A stretch of 64,000 nt of DNA from Sutcliffiella horikoshii (GTDB taxonomy: Bacteria > Bacillota > Bacilli > Bacillales > Bacillaceae_I): contig NZ_VTEV01000004.1 in NCBI RefSeq assembly GCF_008180725.1, positions 388,312 through 452,311 of the forward strand, read 5' to 3'. Shown in pieces: positions 49,957-58,935 of this stretch (position 1 is the stretch's first letter; the number at the start of each line of letters is the position of its first letter). The notes below the pieces were generated by a model. It was not told the DNA's origin and did no database searches. It was given only the letters and a program-made list of their open reading frames with translations. Made by a program: the position numbers and the translations under genes.

Positions 49957-50109
49957 ATGAGTAGTGGAAAGAGCAAAGGCGGAGGAACTGGCCGCGGAAC
50001 AGGTAAAAAGGGATGGAGCCGCTGGCAAAAAGCAGCAAATAAAGCCAAAAGCAACAAACCATACAAGAGTAAAGGTGTAAAAGCAAAAGGAAATAGTGAT
50101 TCCGAATAA
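49957..50109 (+). CDS. Small basic Gly/Lys-rich protein (possibly DUF3934)
   Basis: ATG 49957 follows ATAGGAGTG. The 50-residue product starts MSSGKSKGGGTGRGTGKKGW and continues SRWQKAANKAKSNKPYKSKG; it is very basic. It resembles a short Bacillus family of unknown function. Its charge suggests nucleic-acid contact. A long terminator follows at once. Confidence 0.75.
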   Translation: MSSGKSKGGGTGRGTGKKGWSRWQKAANKAKSNKPYKSKGVKAKGNSDSE

Positions 50110-50112
50110 AAT

Positions 50113-50158
50113 ACGTGAAAAGCTTGGAAGCCTATTAATTAGCTTCCAAGCTTTTTTT
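50113..50158. terminator. Bidirectional terminator before ugtP
   Basis: AAAAGCTTGGAAGC and GCTTCCAAGCTTTT form a perfect 14-bp stem around CTATTAATTA, then further T. The right half overlaps the last codons of ugtP. Confidence 0.92.
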
Positions 50159-51314
50159 TCTGTGATTTAATAGTCGAGTGATTTTTCATTCGTGATATTT
50201 TTTCGCTCTCTTTGAGTATATCAGTCATGATCATCTCCTGAGATGAGGGCAAGTACAATTTTTTAATGGATAATTGCAAGGAGAGTTGTTTCTGTTTACT
50301 TTTTAGTAAAGAATCTATGCTATTAAGCAACTCTTCCTGATTCTTCGCTGTCAACGCTGCACCTTTTTCCGAGAAAAATCGTGCATTTTCTTTTTCCTGG
50401 CCAGGAACAGGCATATAAAGGATGAGAGGAGTACCGGTTGCAGTAGCTTCTGTAAGAGTAATTCCCCCAGGCTTAGTCACCATAACACTGGCAATCCTGT
50501 AGAGTTCATCAATTCTCTCAAGATATCCGAAACAATGGAGTCTATCCCTGTATTTATTCTCGAGTTGTGCCATCTCGTTTCTTAAAGAATGATTTTTGCC
50601 GCACACCACAGCTAGTTGATGATCTGTCTTTAACAAAAGTGTTTCACATGTTTCTTTTATATTCTTAAGTACACCATGAGCTCCAGCAATAAGTAGAATT
50701 AAATCTTTTTTAGGGCTTATCTGGTATTTGTCAAAGAGCATGCTCTTGTCTAACGATTGAGAAAAGGAAGGACGTATTGGGATCCCACTTACTACAACTT
50801 TGGATTCAGTGACGCCTCTTGAATGGATCTTTGCTTTTAATTCATTGCTTGCAACATAATATTTATCAATATCGTCATGGAGCCAGAGACTGTGCAGACA
50901 GTAATCGGTAATGATATTGAAGGTAGGTATTACAATACCTGTCCGACGACGGAATTCAGGTACGGCGTTGATTGGGAAAGTGTTAATTAGAATGTCAGGT
51001 TCTTCTGTTTCAATCAGAGAAGTAAGTCGTTTAAATCCGTATTGGTAATACCAACGAAGCATTTTTTTATTTTGAATGAAATCTGTCCCGTAATAAAACA
51101 GCTTATAAAATTGTTTCCCATACGTAAAGCTTTTTGAATAGAGCTTTTCTGTCACTTCTGAAATGAATGGATGTGATTCTGTGTACAGGTTGCAAATCTT
51201 TACATTATCATATCCTCTTCTAATACACTCTTGATATAAAGAATTAGCCACCTGCAGATGGCCATTTCCATAAGAAGCAGTCAAAATAATAATCTTTGGC
51301 CCTTTATTCCTCAT
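50139..51314 (-). CDS. ugtP: Diacylglycerol glucosyltransferase UgtP
   Basis: UgtP adds glucose from UDP-glucose to diacylglycerol to form the glycolipid anchor of lipoteichoic acid, and also slows FtsZ assembly when UDP-glucose is high. The 391-residue protein has the MGDG-synthase N-terminal domain (LTASYGNGHLQVANSLY) and the GT28 C-terminal domain with KPGGITLTEATATGTPLILY and PGQEKENARFF. ATG 51314 is the second of two adjacent ATGs and has a better distance to AGGAGG. Length is near the usual 382. Confidence 0.93.
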   Translation of the reverse strand: MRNKGPKIIILTASYGNGHLQVANSLYQECIRRGYDNVKICNLYTESHPFISEVTEKLYSKSFTYGKQFYKLFYYGTDFIQNKKMLRWYYQYGFKRLTSLIETEEPDILINTFPINAVPEFRRRTGIVIPTFNIITDYCLHSLWLHDDIDKYYVASNELKAKIHSRGVTESKVVVSGIPIRPSFSQSLDKSMLFDKYQISPKKDLILLIAGAHGVLKNIKETCETLLLKTDHQLAVVCGKNHSLRNEMAQLENKYRDRLHCFGYLERIDELYRIASVMVTKPGGITLTEATATGTPLILYMPVPGQEKENARFFSEKGAALTAKNQEELLNSIDSLLKSKQKQLSLQLSIKKLYLPSSQEMIMTDILKESEKISRMKNHSTIKSQKKKLGS

Positions 51315-51514
51315 CATCAAGCCTCCTAACAACAATTCCTACTTTATAAAATATTATCAATTTTTTGTTATGGAGAAATTAAAGTTTTTCTAATTTTATG
51401 TAAATTTTAAATGGACGAGTGAGCAGAACCAATCCATAATTTTTAGGAATAGTGGTACAATAATAGCATTGTAAAAAAATTAAAAGTCTACCATTAATTA
51501 CGGGGGAATGAAGG

Positions 51515-53206
51515 ATGAAGCATACTAAGACAGCTGTACAGAGTGATATTGAAATTGCCCAACAAGCTTCGATGAAAAAAATTATGGACATTGCAAGCCT
51601 CCTTGATATTGAAGAAGATGAAATTGAGCTTTATGGGAAGTATAAAGCAAAGCTTTCCCTTGACATTACAAAACGTTTACATAAGAAACAAAATGGGAAA
51701 GTGATTTTGGTTACAGCAATTAATCCAACTCCAGCTGGAGAAGGGAAGTCTACCGTTACAGTTGGACTTGGCCAAGCAATGAATAAACTGGGAAAAAATA
51801 CAATTATTGCCATGCGTGAACCTTCCCTTGGACCAACGATGGGAATGAAGGGTGGAGCAACTGGAGGAGGGTACTCGCAGGTGTTGCCGATGGAAGATAT
51901 CAACCTACATTTTACAGGGGATATTCATGCCATTACGACAGCCAATAACGCTCTTGCTGCCATGATTGACAACCACATCCACCAGGGAAATGATTTAAAG
52001 ATTGACACAAGGAGAATCACTTGGAAAAGGGTGCTGGACCTCAATGATCGGGCGCTTAGAAAAATAGTCATTGGAATGGGAGGACCAACACAAGGGGTTC
52101 CCCGAGAAGATGGCTTTGATATTACGGTTGCTTCTGAAATTATGGCCGTATTCTGCTTGGCAAAAGATGTAGCTGATTTAAAAGAGAGACTTGCTAGTAT
52201 AGTCATCGGCTACGACATGGAAAAGAAACCAGTGACAGTAAAAGATTTAAAGGTAGAAGGTGCCTTGACTTTGCTTCTAAAAGACGCATGCATGCCAAAC
52301 CTTGTGCAGACCATGGAACATACTCCTGCCATCATTCATGGAGGACCTTTTGCCAACATAGCCCATGGCTGTAACAGTGTAATTGCGACGCAAATGGCAG
52401 CAAAACTAGGAGATTACGTGGTTACAGAAGCAGGCTTCGGTGCCGACCTTGGTGCGGAGAAATTTTTACATATTAAAACACCTGCACTTGGATTTAATCC
52501 CGAAGCAGTGGTCATTGTAGCTACAATCCGTGCCATTAAGATGCATGGGGGCATGTCAAAAGATCAATTAAAAGAAGAGAACCTCAAAGCACTAAGTATA
52601 GGGATAGAGAACGTAAAAAAACATGTGGAAACAATAGAAAAGTTCGGCTTGCCTTATGTAATAGCTCTAAATGAATTCATTACAGATACTGCTGCTGAAA
52701 TAGAGTTTGTGAAAAATTGGTGTCAGGAAAATAAGATTCCAATGGCTCTCACTCAAGTGTGGGAACAAGGTGGTAATGGAGGTCTTGAGCTAGCTAAAAC
52801 AGTACTCGAGCAAATAGAAACTAAAGAATCTTCCTATACACCGCTCTATCAGTCAGAGGATTCCCTGGAACAAAAACTAGAGGCAATTGTGAAGAATGTT
52901 TACGGTGGATCAGGAGTTGAATTGTTGCCAGCTGCCCAAAAACAGCTTCAGCAAATAGTTGGAGAAGGGTGGGGCCATTTGCCAGTATGTATGGCCAAGA
53001 CACAATACTCCCTAACGGATGATGCCAAAAAGCTTGGAAGGCCGGAAAACTTCACGGTAACTATTAGAGAGCTGAAACCTTCTGTAGGCGCAGGTTTCAT
53101 TGTTGCGTTAACAGGGAACATCATGACGATGCCAGGTCTTCCAAAAGAGCCTGCCGCACTGAAGATGGATGTAGATGAAAAAGGCAAAGCGGTAGGCTTG
53201 TTCTAA
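51515..53206 (+). CDS. fhs: Formate-tetrahydrofolate ligase
   Basis: Fhs makes 10-formyl-THF from formate, THF and ATP for one-carbon metabolism. The 563-residue protein has the P-loop [17 protein letters not shown] (near residue 70), [31 protein letters not shown] and PGLPKEPAA. It is complete and of the usual length. ATG 51515 follows GGGGGAATGAAGG. B. subtilis lacks fhs in most strains, so its presence here is notable. Confidence 0.95.
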   Translation: MKHTKTAVQSDIEIAQQASMKKIMDIASLLDIEEDEIELYGKYKAKLSLDITKRLHKKQNGKVILVTAINPTPAGEGKSTVTVGLGQAMNKLGKNTIIAMREPSLGPTMGMKGGATGGGYSQVLPMEDINLHFTGDIHAITTANNALAAMIDNHIHQGNDLKIDTRRITWKRVLDLNDRALRKIVIGMGGPTQGVPREDGFDITVASEIMAVFCLAKDVADLKERLASIVIGYDMEKKPVTVKDLKVEGALTLLLKDACMPNLVQTMEHTPAIIHGGPFANIAHGCNSVIATQMAAKLGDYVVTEAGFGADLGAEKFLHIKTPALGFNPEAVVIVATIRAIKMHGGMSKDQLKEENLKALSIGIENVKKHVETIEKFGLPYVIALNEFITDTAAEIEFVKNWCQENKIPMALTQVWEQGGNGGLELAKTVLEQIETKESSYTPLYQSEDSLEQKLEAIVKNVYGGSGVELLPAAQKQLQQIVGEGWGHLPVCMAKTQYSLTDDAKKLGRPENFTVTIRELKPSVGAGFIVALTGNIMTMPGLPKEPAALKMDVDEKGKAVGLF

Positions 53207-53212
53207 TGTTCG

Positions 53213-53407
53213 ATGGTGGAGAATTGGAGAAATTCCCTTTCGAAAATTTGGACGGAAAGAAATATTACTATTTTCTCCACGATAAAGCATGCACAAGACG
53301 AGAATGTGGAACTCAAAGCTGAAGTTATTTTTGATAGGCTTATATTGGAAGAAAATATTGACGATTTAAGAGACATGCTTTCATTTATGATCGAGAGTAT
53401 TAATTAG
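53213..53407 (+). CDS. Doubtful small open frame after fhs (possible frameshifted gene)
   Basis: The frame from ATG 53213 has no ribosome site and gives 64 residues, of which the end FDRLILEENIDDLRDMLSFM looks like a true helical domain. A second frame from ATG 53206 overlaps the fhs stop (TAATG) and reads FENLDGKKYYYFLHDKA before a stop. The two halves look like parts of a single small protein split by a frameshift near 53280-53300, but this is not certain. Confidence 0.35.
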   Translation: MVENWRNSLSKIWTERNITIFSTIKHAQDENVELKAEVIFDRLILEENIDDLRDMLSFMIESIN

Positions 53408-53476
53408 TTGTACACACAAATAATGGACAGGGATAACACCTTCATCCATAATAAAAAGAAAAATGAGGTGAATGCA

Positions 53477-53956
53477 TTGACAACAATCTATGATTTTACT
53501 GCACCAGATATTAGAGGAAATGAAGTACGGCTCTCGGAATATAAAGACTACGTTCTATTGATTGTCAACACAGCAAGCAAATGTGGTTTTACGCCACAAT
53601 TTGAAGAGTTAGAGGAGCTGTACAAAGAATACAAGGACAAAAAGTTTATGGTACTGGGCTTTCCATGTAACCAGTTTGGAAACCAAGAGCCTGGTAAAGA
53701 AGAAGACATTAATGAATTTTGTCAGTTGAATTATGGTGTCTCATTTCCAATGTTTTCTAAGGTGGATGTGAATGGGGATGATGCTCACCCGCTATTTGAT
53801 TATTTAAAAGAAAATGCAAAGGGATTATTGGGATCCAAAGCAGTAAAATGGAATTTCACCAAATTCTTGGTAGACAGAGATGGAAACGTAGTTGAGCGCT
53901 TTGCCTCGGCAACCTCTCCCTCTAAAATGAAAAATGATATTGAAAAATTACTATAA
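53477..53956 (+). CDS. bsaA: Glutathione-peroxidase-like thiol peroxidase BsaA
   Basis: The 159-residue peroxidase reduces hydroperoxides, probably using thioredoxin or bacillithiol. Cys36 in ASKCGFTPQ replaces the selenocysteine of animal enzymes; the Gln of [14 protein letters not shown] and Trp of KWNFTKF complete the triad. The start is TTG 53477 after GAGGTG; an in-frame upstream extension is not family-like. bsaA, ypgQ and ypgR are neighbours in B. subtilis too. Confidence 0.9.
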   Translation: MTTIYDFTAPDIRGNEVRLSEYKDYVLLIVNTASKCGFTPQFEELEELYKEYKDKKFMVLGFPCNQFGNQEPGKEEDINEFCQLNYGVSFPMFSKVDVNGDDAHPLFDYLKENAKGLLGSKAVKWNFTKFLVDRDGNVVERFASATSPSKMKNDIEKLL

Positions 53957-54011
53957 TAAATTCACTTCTATTATTATAGGTTTGAGAATAAGTTTACATT
54001 ATTAAAGCAAT

Positions 54012-54057
54012 TATAAAAGCAAACCCTTTTCTAAAAACAGAGAAGGGTTTTTTTATA
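54012..54057 (+). terminator. Terminator after bsaA
   Basis: AAACCCTTTTCT and AGAGAAGGGTTT pair with a small bulge, then T6. Confidence 0.85.
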
Positions 54058-54063
54058 TTACTA

Positions 54064-54091
54064 TCGAATAAATAATAATATCACTATTCGA
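54064..54091 (+). promoter_or_regulatory. Inverted repeat before the amidohydrolase gene
   Basis: TCGAATA (54064-54070) and TATTCGA (54085-54091) form a perfect 7-bp dyad with a 14-bp spacer, 17 bases before the start codon. It could be an operator or a weak hairpin next to the ribosome site AAAGGAG. Confidence 0.35.
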
Positions 54092-54107
54092 AGAAAGGAG
54101 TAACTTG

Positions 54108-54965
54108 TTGAAAATTATAGATGCCCATGTCCATTTTTCTAAAATAAAGAGCTTTCAGGACACCGCAGAAAGCATATCCAGACTCACCTATACATACGAA
54201 GGATTGCTTAAAGAATGGGAGGATTTTAATGTGGTAGGGGCTGTGGCTATGGGGGTCACGGAGACAGGACCAAATCGATTTCCGGATAACGAGAGCAATA
54301 CACCGATGGGGTTAAATCTGGCAAACTCGATTCCTCCAAACATGGGCTATTGTCCTGGAATAAATCCTTACAAACTGCAGAAGGAGCATATACAATGCTT
54401 AGAAAGTGAAATTCAGAAGCAAAATGTAGTGGGAATAAAAGTATATTTGGGTTACTATCCTTTTTATGCATATGATGAAGTTTATTCCCCGGTATATCGG
54501 TTGGCTGCAAAATACAATTTACCGGTTGTATTCCACACTGGAGATACCTATTCAGAAAGAGGACTACTAAAGTATTCACATCCATTGACATTAGACGAGG
54601 TAGCGGTGTTTAACAGAGATGTGACGTTTGTGATGGCACACTTCGGGGATCCATGGGTATTGGATGGCGCGGAAGTCGTATATAAAAATAAAAATATGTA
54701 CGCTGACCTTTCTGGCTTAATAGTCGGAACAAATCATGAAATAAACCGTCATAAGAAAACAAGATTTCTTCAACATCTGTTACACGCACTGGATTATTGC
54801 GACCATTATGAAAAATTGATGTTCGGTACAGATTGGCCACTTATTACTGTCGGTACATATCTCTCATTTATAAAAGAAATTATTCCAAAAGACTACCATC
54901 AAGCAGTTTTTCATGACACTGCTCTAAAGGTATTTCCAAGGTTGCAAGTATTATTATCAGACTAG
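54108..54965 (+). CDS. Amidohydrolase-2 family metal hydrolase
   Basis: The 285-residue TIM-barrel protein has the metal motifs IDAHVHF (HxH), VVFHTGDTYSE, VMAHFGDPW and MFGTDWPL. This is the ACMSD/COG2159 type of amidohydrolase or decarboxylase; the substrate is unknown. TTG 54108 is preferred to TTG 54105 because of its distance from AAAGGAG. It stands alone between a terminator and degV. Confidence 0.85.
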   Translation: MKIIDAHVHFSKIKSFQDTAESISRLTYTYEGLLKEWEDFNVVGAVAMGVTETGPNRFPDNESNTPMGLNLANSIPPNMGYCPGINPYKLQKEHIQCLESEIQKQNVVGIKVYLGYYPFYAYDEVYSPVYRLAAKYNLPVVFHTGDTYSERGLLKYSHPLTLDEVAVFNRDVTFVMAHFGDPWVLDGAEVVYKNKNMYADLSGLIVGTNHEINRHKKTRFLQHLLHALDYCDHYEKLMFGTDWPLITVGTYLSFIKEIIPKDYHQAVFHDTALKVFPRLQVLLSD

Positions 54966-55009
54966 TAGAATAAAATAGGAAAAAAGATAGAGGACAGGGG
55001 GAGTTATTT

Positions 55010-55852
55010 TTGGAGAAAATAGCATGGGTTACTGATAGTACTGCTTATTTGGACGAGATGTTGTCAAATCATCCTGATGTTTATAGCATCCCGATGGTGG
55101 TCTACTTTGAAGAAGAGGAATTTCTTGATGGTGTGACACTATCTTTAGAGGACTTTTATACAAAGCTCGAGGCGAGTAACACGCCACCCAAAACATCGCA
55201 ACCTTCAGTAGGTGCTTTTGTTGAGCTATACAATAAATTGGCAGAATCCTACGACCGGATTATTTCTGTTCATTTATCAAGTCACTTGAGCGGCACCGTG
55301 TCATCTAGTACGCAGGCAGGGGAGCTTGTGGATATTCCCGTTCACACAATAGACTCTAAAGTCATCTCCTTTCCCTTATCTGCAATGATGAAAAAGGGAA
55401 TCGAAGCGCATGAAGCAGGAAAATCACATGAAGAAATAATACAATATTTAAATGAATTAGCCACTAAATGTGACATATACGTCTTGATAGGCAGTTTGGA
55501 ACAATTGCACCGAAGCGGAAGAATGTCAGGTGTTCAAAAATTATTAGGAAGTCTACTTCAAATAAAACCAATTATCCAAATTAAAGAAGGTAAATTGGAT
55601 GTCGCAGAAAAAGTGCGCACACAAAAGAAAGCGCTTTTAAAAATAATGGATTTCTTGGATGAGGCTCAAGCTAAATCTACAATTAAAGAATTGTTTGTCC
55701 TTCACGGTACAAATACAGAGGAAGCAGACGCTCTAGTGGACAACCTTAAGAGTAAATATCCGGGTATTCCGATCGACCGTTTTCCGTTATCTACTGCCAT
55801 CGCTGTACACGCTGGCGTCAATACAATCGGCATTTCCTGGTACAACGAATAA
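55010..55852 (+). CDS. DegV family fatty-acid-binding protein
   Basis: The 280-residue protein has the DegV N-terminal WVTDSTAYL, the SSHLSGTVSSSTQAG loop and LGSLLQIKPIIQIKEGKLDV. DegV/FakB proteins hold a fatty acid for phosphorylation by the kinase FakA. The start is TTG 55010 after GGGGGAG. No fakA lies nearby. Confidence 0.92.
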   Translation: MEKIAWVTDSTAYLDEMLSNHPDVYSIPMVVYFEEEEFLDGVTLSLEDFYTKLEASNTPPKTSQPSVGAFVELYNKLAESYDRIISVHLSSHLSGTVSSSTQAGELVDIPVHTIDSKVISFPLSAMMKKGIEAHEAGKSHEEIIQYLNELATKCDIYVLIGSLEQLHRSGRMSGVQKLLGSLLQIKPIIQIKEGKLDVAEKVRTQKKALLKIMDFLDEAQAKSTIKELFVLHGTNTEEADALVDNLKSKYPGIPIDRFPLSTAIAVHAGVNTIGISWYNE

Positions 55853-55855
55853 AAA

Positions 55856-56107
55856 TCACCGATATTGAAGGACATATTGAACTTCCTTATCATCAAGAGG
55901 GTAGGCTCCAATTAAGGTATATCCAATACTGATGTATCTGGATAATGTTTCAGCGCAGTTGTTTGAGGTGGGTTCAAACGGTGCGTGGTCACTCTTAAAG
56001 ACAGCTACCACTTGATTGTTCATATAATTGCATCTAATAAGGACAATATGTGTCCCAACCCAGGCAGTTCCAATTTGAGAACGGTTCGAAATTCTAGGAT
56101 AATTCAT
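55856..56107 (-). CDS. Hypothetical 83-residue protein
   Basis: ATG 56107 follows AAAGGAGTAAGG. The product (MNYPRISNRSQIGTAWVGTH at the start) has a beta-rich look with one Cys near residue 27 and another at about 50. I do not recognise it. It converges on degV with only three bases between the stops. Confidence 0.72.
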   Translation of the reverse strand: MNYPRISNRSQIGTAWVGTHIVLIRCNYMNNQVVAVFKSDHAPFEPTSNNCAETLSRYISIGYTLIGAYPLDDKEVQYVLQYR

Positions 56108-56149
56108 TCCTTACTCCTTTCTAGCTAATGCGCAACGTCCGGTAACCTA

Positions 56150-56215
56150 GGCGTAGCCTTTAGCTTTTTTTGATGTTAAGGGAGCCATTTGCGGAAATTA
56201 ACTGCGGGGTATAGC
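56150..56215 (+). repeat. Terminal fragment of the dispersed repeat (locus E)
   Basis: GAGCCATTTGCGGAAATTAACTGCGG (positions 56190-56214, given here as the visible end) matches the right end of the 60074-60200 copy with few changes. The left part is lost or too diverged to follow. Confidence 0.7.
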
Positions 56216-56372
56216 CAAAAACTAAAAGTAAGAAAGCTGACTCAGCGCATTTTATGAAAGCGAATCGCCATATGTTACACTAATGAAATGACTTACATTG
56301 CGAAATGGTATAGATATTGAGTTTTACATGTTAAAATGAAAATGAATCAAATGAAAAAGGGAGTTACATTTA

Positions 56373-57002
56373 GTGATACATAAAGTAGAAGAATACGTAG
56401 AATCATTATTCAACAAGGATAGCACAGGACATGACTGGTTCCATATCCAAAGAGTCAGAAGGCTTGCCTTACATATTGGGAAAGAAGAGAAAGCAAATCT
56501 TTTAATGGTAGAAATCATTGCCCTATTGCATGATGTACTCGATGACAAAATAACGGCAAATAAAGACAAGGCGAAAGATGAAATAGCCGCACTCTTGTCT
56601 GAACTGCCATTAACTAAAATACATATAGATGAAATTCTTTATACAATAGAAAATATCGGATTCAAAGGCGGAAATGGAATAGTACTGGACTCTCTGGAGG
56701 GGAAAGTGGTTCAGGATGCGGACAGGCTAGATGCATTGGGTGCCATCGGGGCTGCCAGGACATTTATGTACTCAGGAGCAAAAGGGCAAGCGATGTATGA
56801 TCCTCAAATAGAGGTTAGAACTTCCATGTCATATGAACAATACAGAGGCGAAAAGTCCACTGCCATTAATCATTTTCATGAAAAATTGTTTCTTTTAAAA
56901 GATACACTTCAAACAGAAGAAGCGAAAAAGATTGCGTTGGAACGTCATGAATTCATGAAGAAATTTGTAGATCAATTTATGAAAGAATGGAATGAGATAT
57001 AA
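56373..57002 (+). CDS. ypgQ: HD-domain phosphohydrolase YpgQ
   Basis: The 209-residue protein has the HD metal residues: His in HDWFHIQRV, HD in ALLHDVLDD, and Asp in VVQDADRLDALGAIG. YpgQ of B. subtilis is a pyrophosphohydrolase of this type. The start is GTG 56373 after AAAGGGAG. The ABC-F start at 57007 comes four bases after its stop. Confidence 0.92.
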   Translation: MIHKVEEYVESLFNKDSTGHDWFHIQRVRRLALHIGKEEKANLLMVEIIALLHDVLDDKITANKDKAKDEIAALLSELPLTKIHIDEILYTIENIGFKGGNGIVLDSLEGKVVQDADRLDALGAIGAARTFMYSGAKGQAMYDPQIEVRTSMSYEQYRGEKSTAINHFHEKLFLLKDTLQTEEAKKIALERHEFMKKFVDQFMKEWNEI

Positions 57003-57006
57003 CAAG

Positions 57007-58914
57007 ATGAAAATGTTGATTGGGGAAGATTTATCTAAAACATATGTGGAAAAAGTATTGCTCGGGAATGCCTCCTTCAGTATACAAGAAAAAGAAAGAG
57101 TCGGATTAATAGGTGTAAATGGTACAGGAAAATCGACCCTATTAAAAATCATCGCTGGACAAGAAACTCCTGATGCAGGTACCATTACTGCTTCCAATGA
57201 CTATACAATTGGATTTTTATCGCAACAGCCCGAATTGAATGAGTCTTTTTCAGTAATGGAACAAATTTTCAGTAAAGACTCAAATACGAACAATGTCATT
57301 AGACAATATGAGAGGTGTTTATCGAAAATCCAAGAGGAACCTATGAACGAAAAACTTCAGGATCAACTTGCTAAGCTGCAAGCACAAATGGACCAGCTTC
57401 AAGCATGGGATGCTAGTTCAAATGCCAAGGCTATTCTCAATAAACTCGGAATTACAGATACAAGCCAACAAATATCCAACCTGTCAGGTGGGCAAAAAAA
57501 ACGAGTAGCCCTATCTCAGACTTTGGTGGAAGCTGCTGATTTACTTATTTTGGATGAACCTACCAACCATCTGGATTTTGAAGCGATAGAATGGTTAGAA
57601 GACTATCTGAGCAAGTACCAAGGAGCGGTGCTGCTTGTAACACATGATCGTTATTTCCTTGATAAGGTAACAAACAAAATTTTCGAATTGCATAATGGCT
57701 CCATTTATACTTATACAGGAAATTATGGAGATTACCTAGAAGCAAAGGCGATTAGGCAGGAAGAAGAATTTAAAGTGGAAGCAAAACAGAAGAGCCTTTA
57801 TCGCCAAGAATTAGAATGGATGCGAAAAGGAGCAAAGGCTAGAACGACAAAACAAAAAGCAAGAATTAAGCGTTTTGAGGACCTAGATGAGAAAGTATCC
57901 TCCACTTCCTCTGCAGGTGAATTAGAACTATTTACAGGTTCTGCAAGGCTTGGAAAAAAAGTAATGGAAATAGAAGATGTATCTCTTCAATTTGGAAACA
58001 AGGTTATTCTTAAACATGTAAACTTATTGATTAAGCAAAAAGACAGAATTGGAATAGTCGGACCAAATGGGGTTGGGAAGTCTACACTTTTAAATATCTT
58101 TGCTCAAAAAATTTCACCTGACCACGGTAAATTGGATGTAGGATTGACAGTTAAACTTGGTTACTATACTCAAGAGCAGCAGGAAATGAACCTTGAACAA
58201 AGAATGATAGAATATATTAAAGAGGAAGCCGAGGTTATTAAAGGTGAAGACGGGCAGCATATCAGTGCTTCACAGTTACTTGAGCGTTTTCTCTTTCCGC
58301 CACATTCCCACGGTACTCCAATACGGAAGCTTTCAGGCGGAGAAAGAAAAAGGTTATACTTATTGAGAATACTCATGTCCCAGCCAAATGTATTGTTACT
58401 TGATGAACCTACCAATGATTTGGATACAGAGACATTGACCATTTTAGAGGGTTATTTGGAAGAATTCCCTGGTGTTGTCATAACCGTTTCCCATGATCGT
58501 TATTTCCTAGATAAAGTCGTTGATGAACTGTTTATCCTAGAAGGTGACGGTAATGTTAAAAGGATTTTCGGCGAATATTCAGACTATGTTCAAGAGCAAC
58601 AACTCAAGCGTAAAGAACAGAAGCAGTTAGAGCAAGCAAAAAAAGAAACACAAACAGTAACCCGCCAAAAACAAAAAACCTTGAAATTGTCCTACCAGGA
58701 ACAAAAAGACTGGGATACGATAGAGGAAAGAATTATGGAGCTTGAAGAAAAGCTTGAAACCATTGAGAAAGAGATTGCAACTGCAGGTAGCGATTATGAA
58801 AAGGTTAGCAAGTGGCTTTCTGAGCAAAAAGAAACCAATCAATTATTGGAAGAGGCAATGAACAGATGGGAAGAACTATCTGAAAAAGTAGAAAAGATAA
58901 AAGAGCAATCATAA
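57007..58914 (+). CDS. ABC-F family ATPase, Uup/YfmR type
   Basis: ABC-F proteins act on the ribosome; YfmR helps with stalled translation in B. subtilis. The 635-residue protein has two ATPase domains: GVNGTGKST with LSGGQKKRVALSQ and LLILDEPTNHLD, then GPNGVGKST with LSGGERKRLYLLR and LLLDEPTNDLD. An 80-residue interdomain linker and a C-terminal coiled coil (from about 545) complete it. ATG 57007 is chosen over 56992 for spacing from GGAATGAG. Confidence 0.9.
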   Translation: MKMLIGEDLSKTYVEKVLLGNASFSIQEKERVGLIGVNGTGKSTLLKIIAGQETPDAGTITASNDYTIGFLSQQPELNESFSVMEQIFSKDSNTNNVIRQYERCLSKIQEEPMNEKLQDQLAKLQAQMDQLQAWDASSNAKAILNKLGITDTSQQISNLSGGQKKRVALSQTLVEAADLLILDEPTNHLDFEAIEWLEDYLSKYQGAVLLVTHDRYFLDKVTNKIFELHNGSIYTYTGNYGDYLEAKAIRQEEEFKVEAKQKSLYRQELEWMRKGAKARTTKQKARIKRFEDLDEKVSSTSSAGELELFTGSARLGKKVMEIEDVSLQFGNKVILKHVNLLIKQKDRIGIVGPNGVGKSTLLNIFAQKISPDHGKLDVGLTVKLGYYTQEQQEMNLEQRMIEYIKEEAEVIKGEDGQHISASQLLERFLFPPHSHGTPIRKLSGGERKRLYLLRILMSQPNVLLLDEPTNDLDTETLTILEGYLEEFPGVVITVSHDRYFLDKVVDELFILEGDGNVKRIFGEYSDYVQEQQLKRKEQKQLEQAKKETQTVTRQKQKTLKLSYQEQKDWDTIEERIMELEEKLETIEKEIATAGSDYEKVSKWLSEQKETNQLLEEAMNRWEELSEKVEKIKEQS

Positions 58915-58935
58915 CAAAAGAAGGGGTGTTTTTTC

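Noticed and set aside
53408..53476. Longer N-terminus of the glutathione-peroxidase-like protein
   Set aside because: The extension is not family-like; GAGGTG lies at the right distance from TTG 53477.
53582..53584. Selenocysteine in BsaA
   Set aside because: The codon is TGT (Cys) and not TGA.
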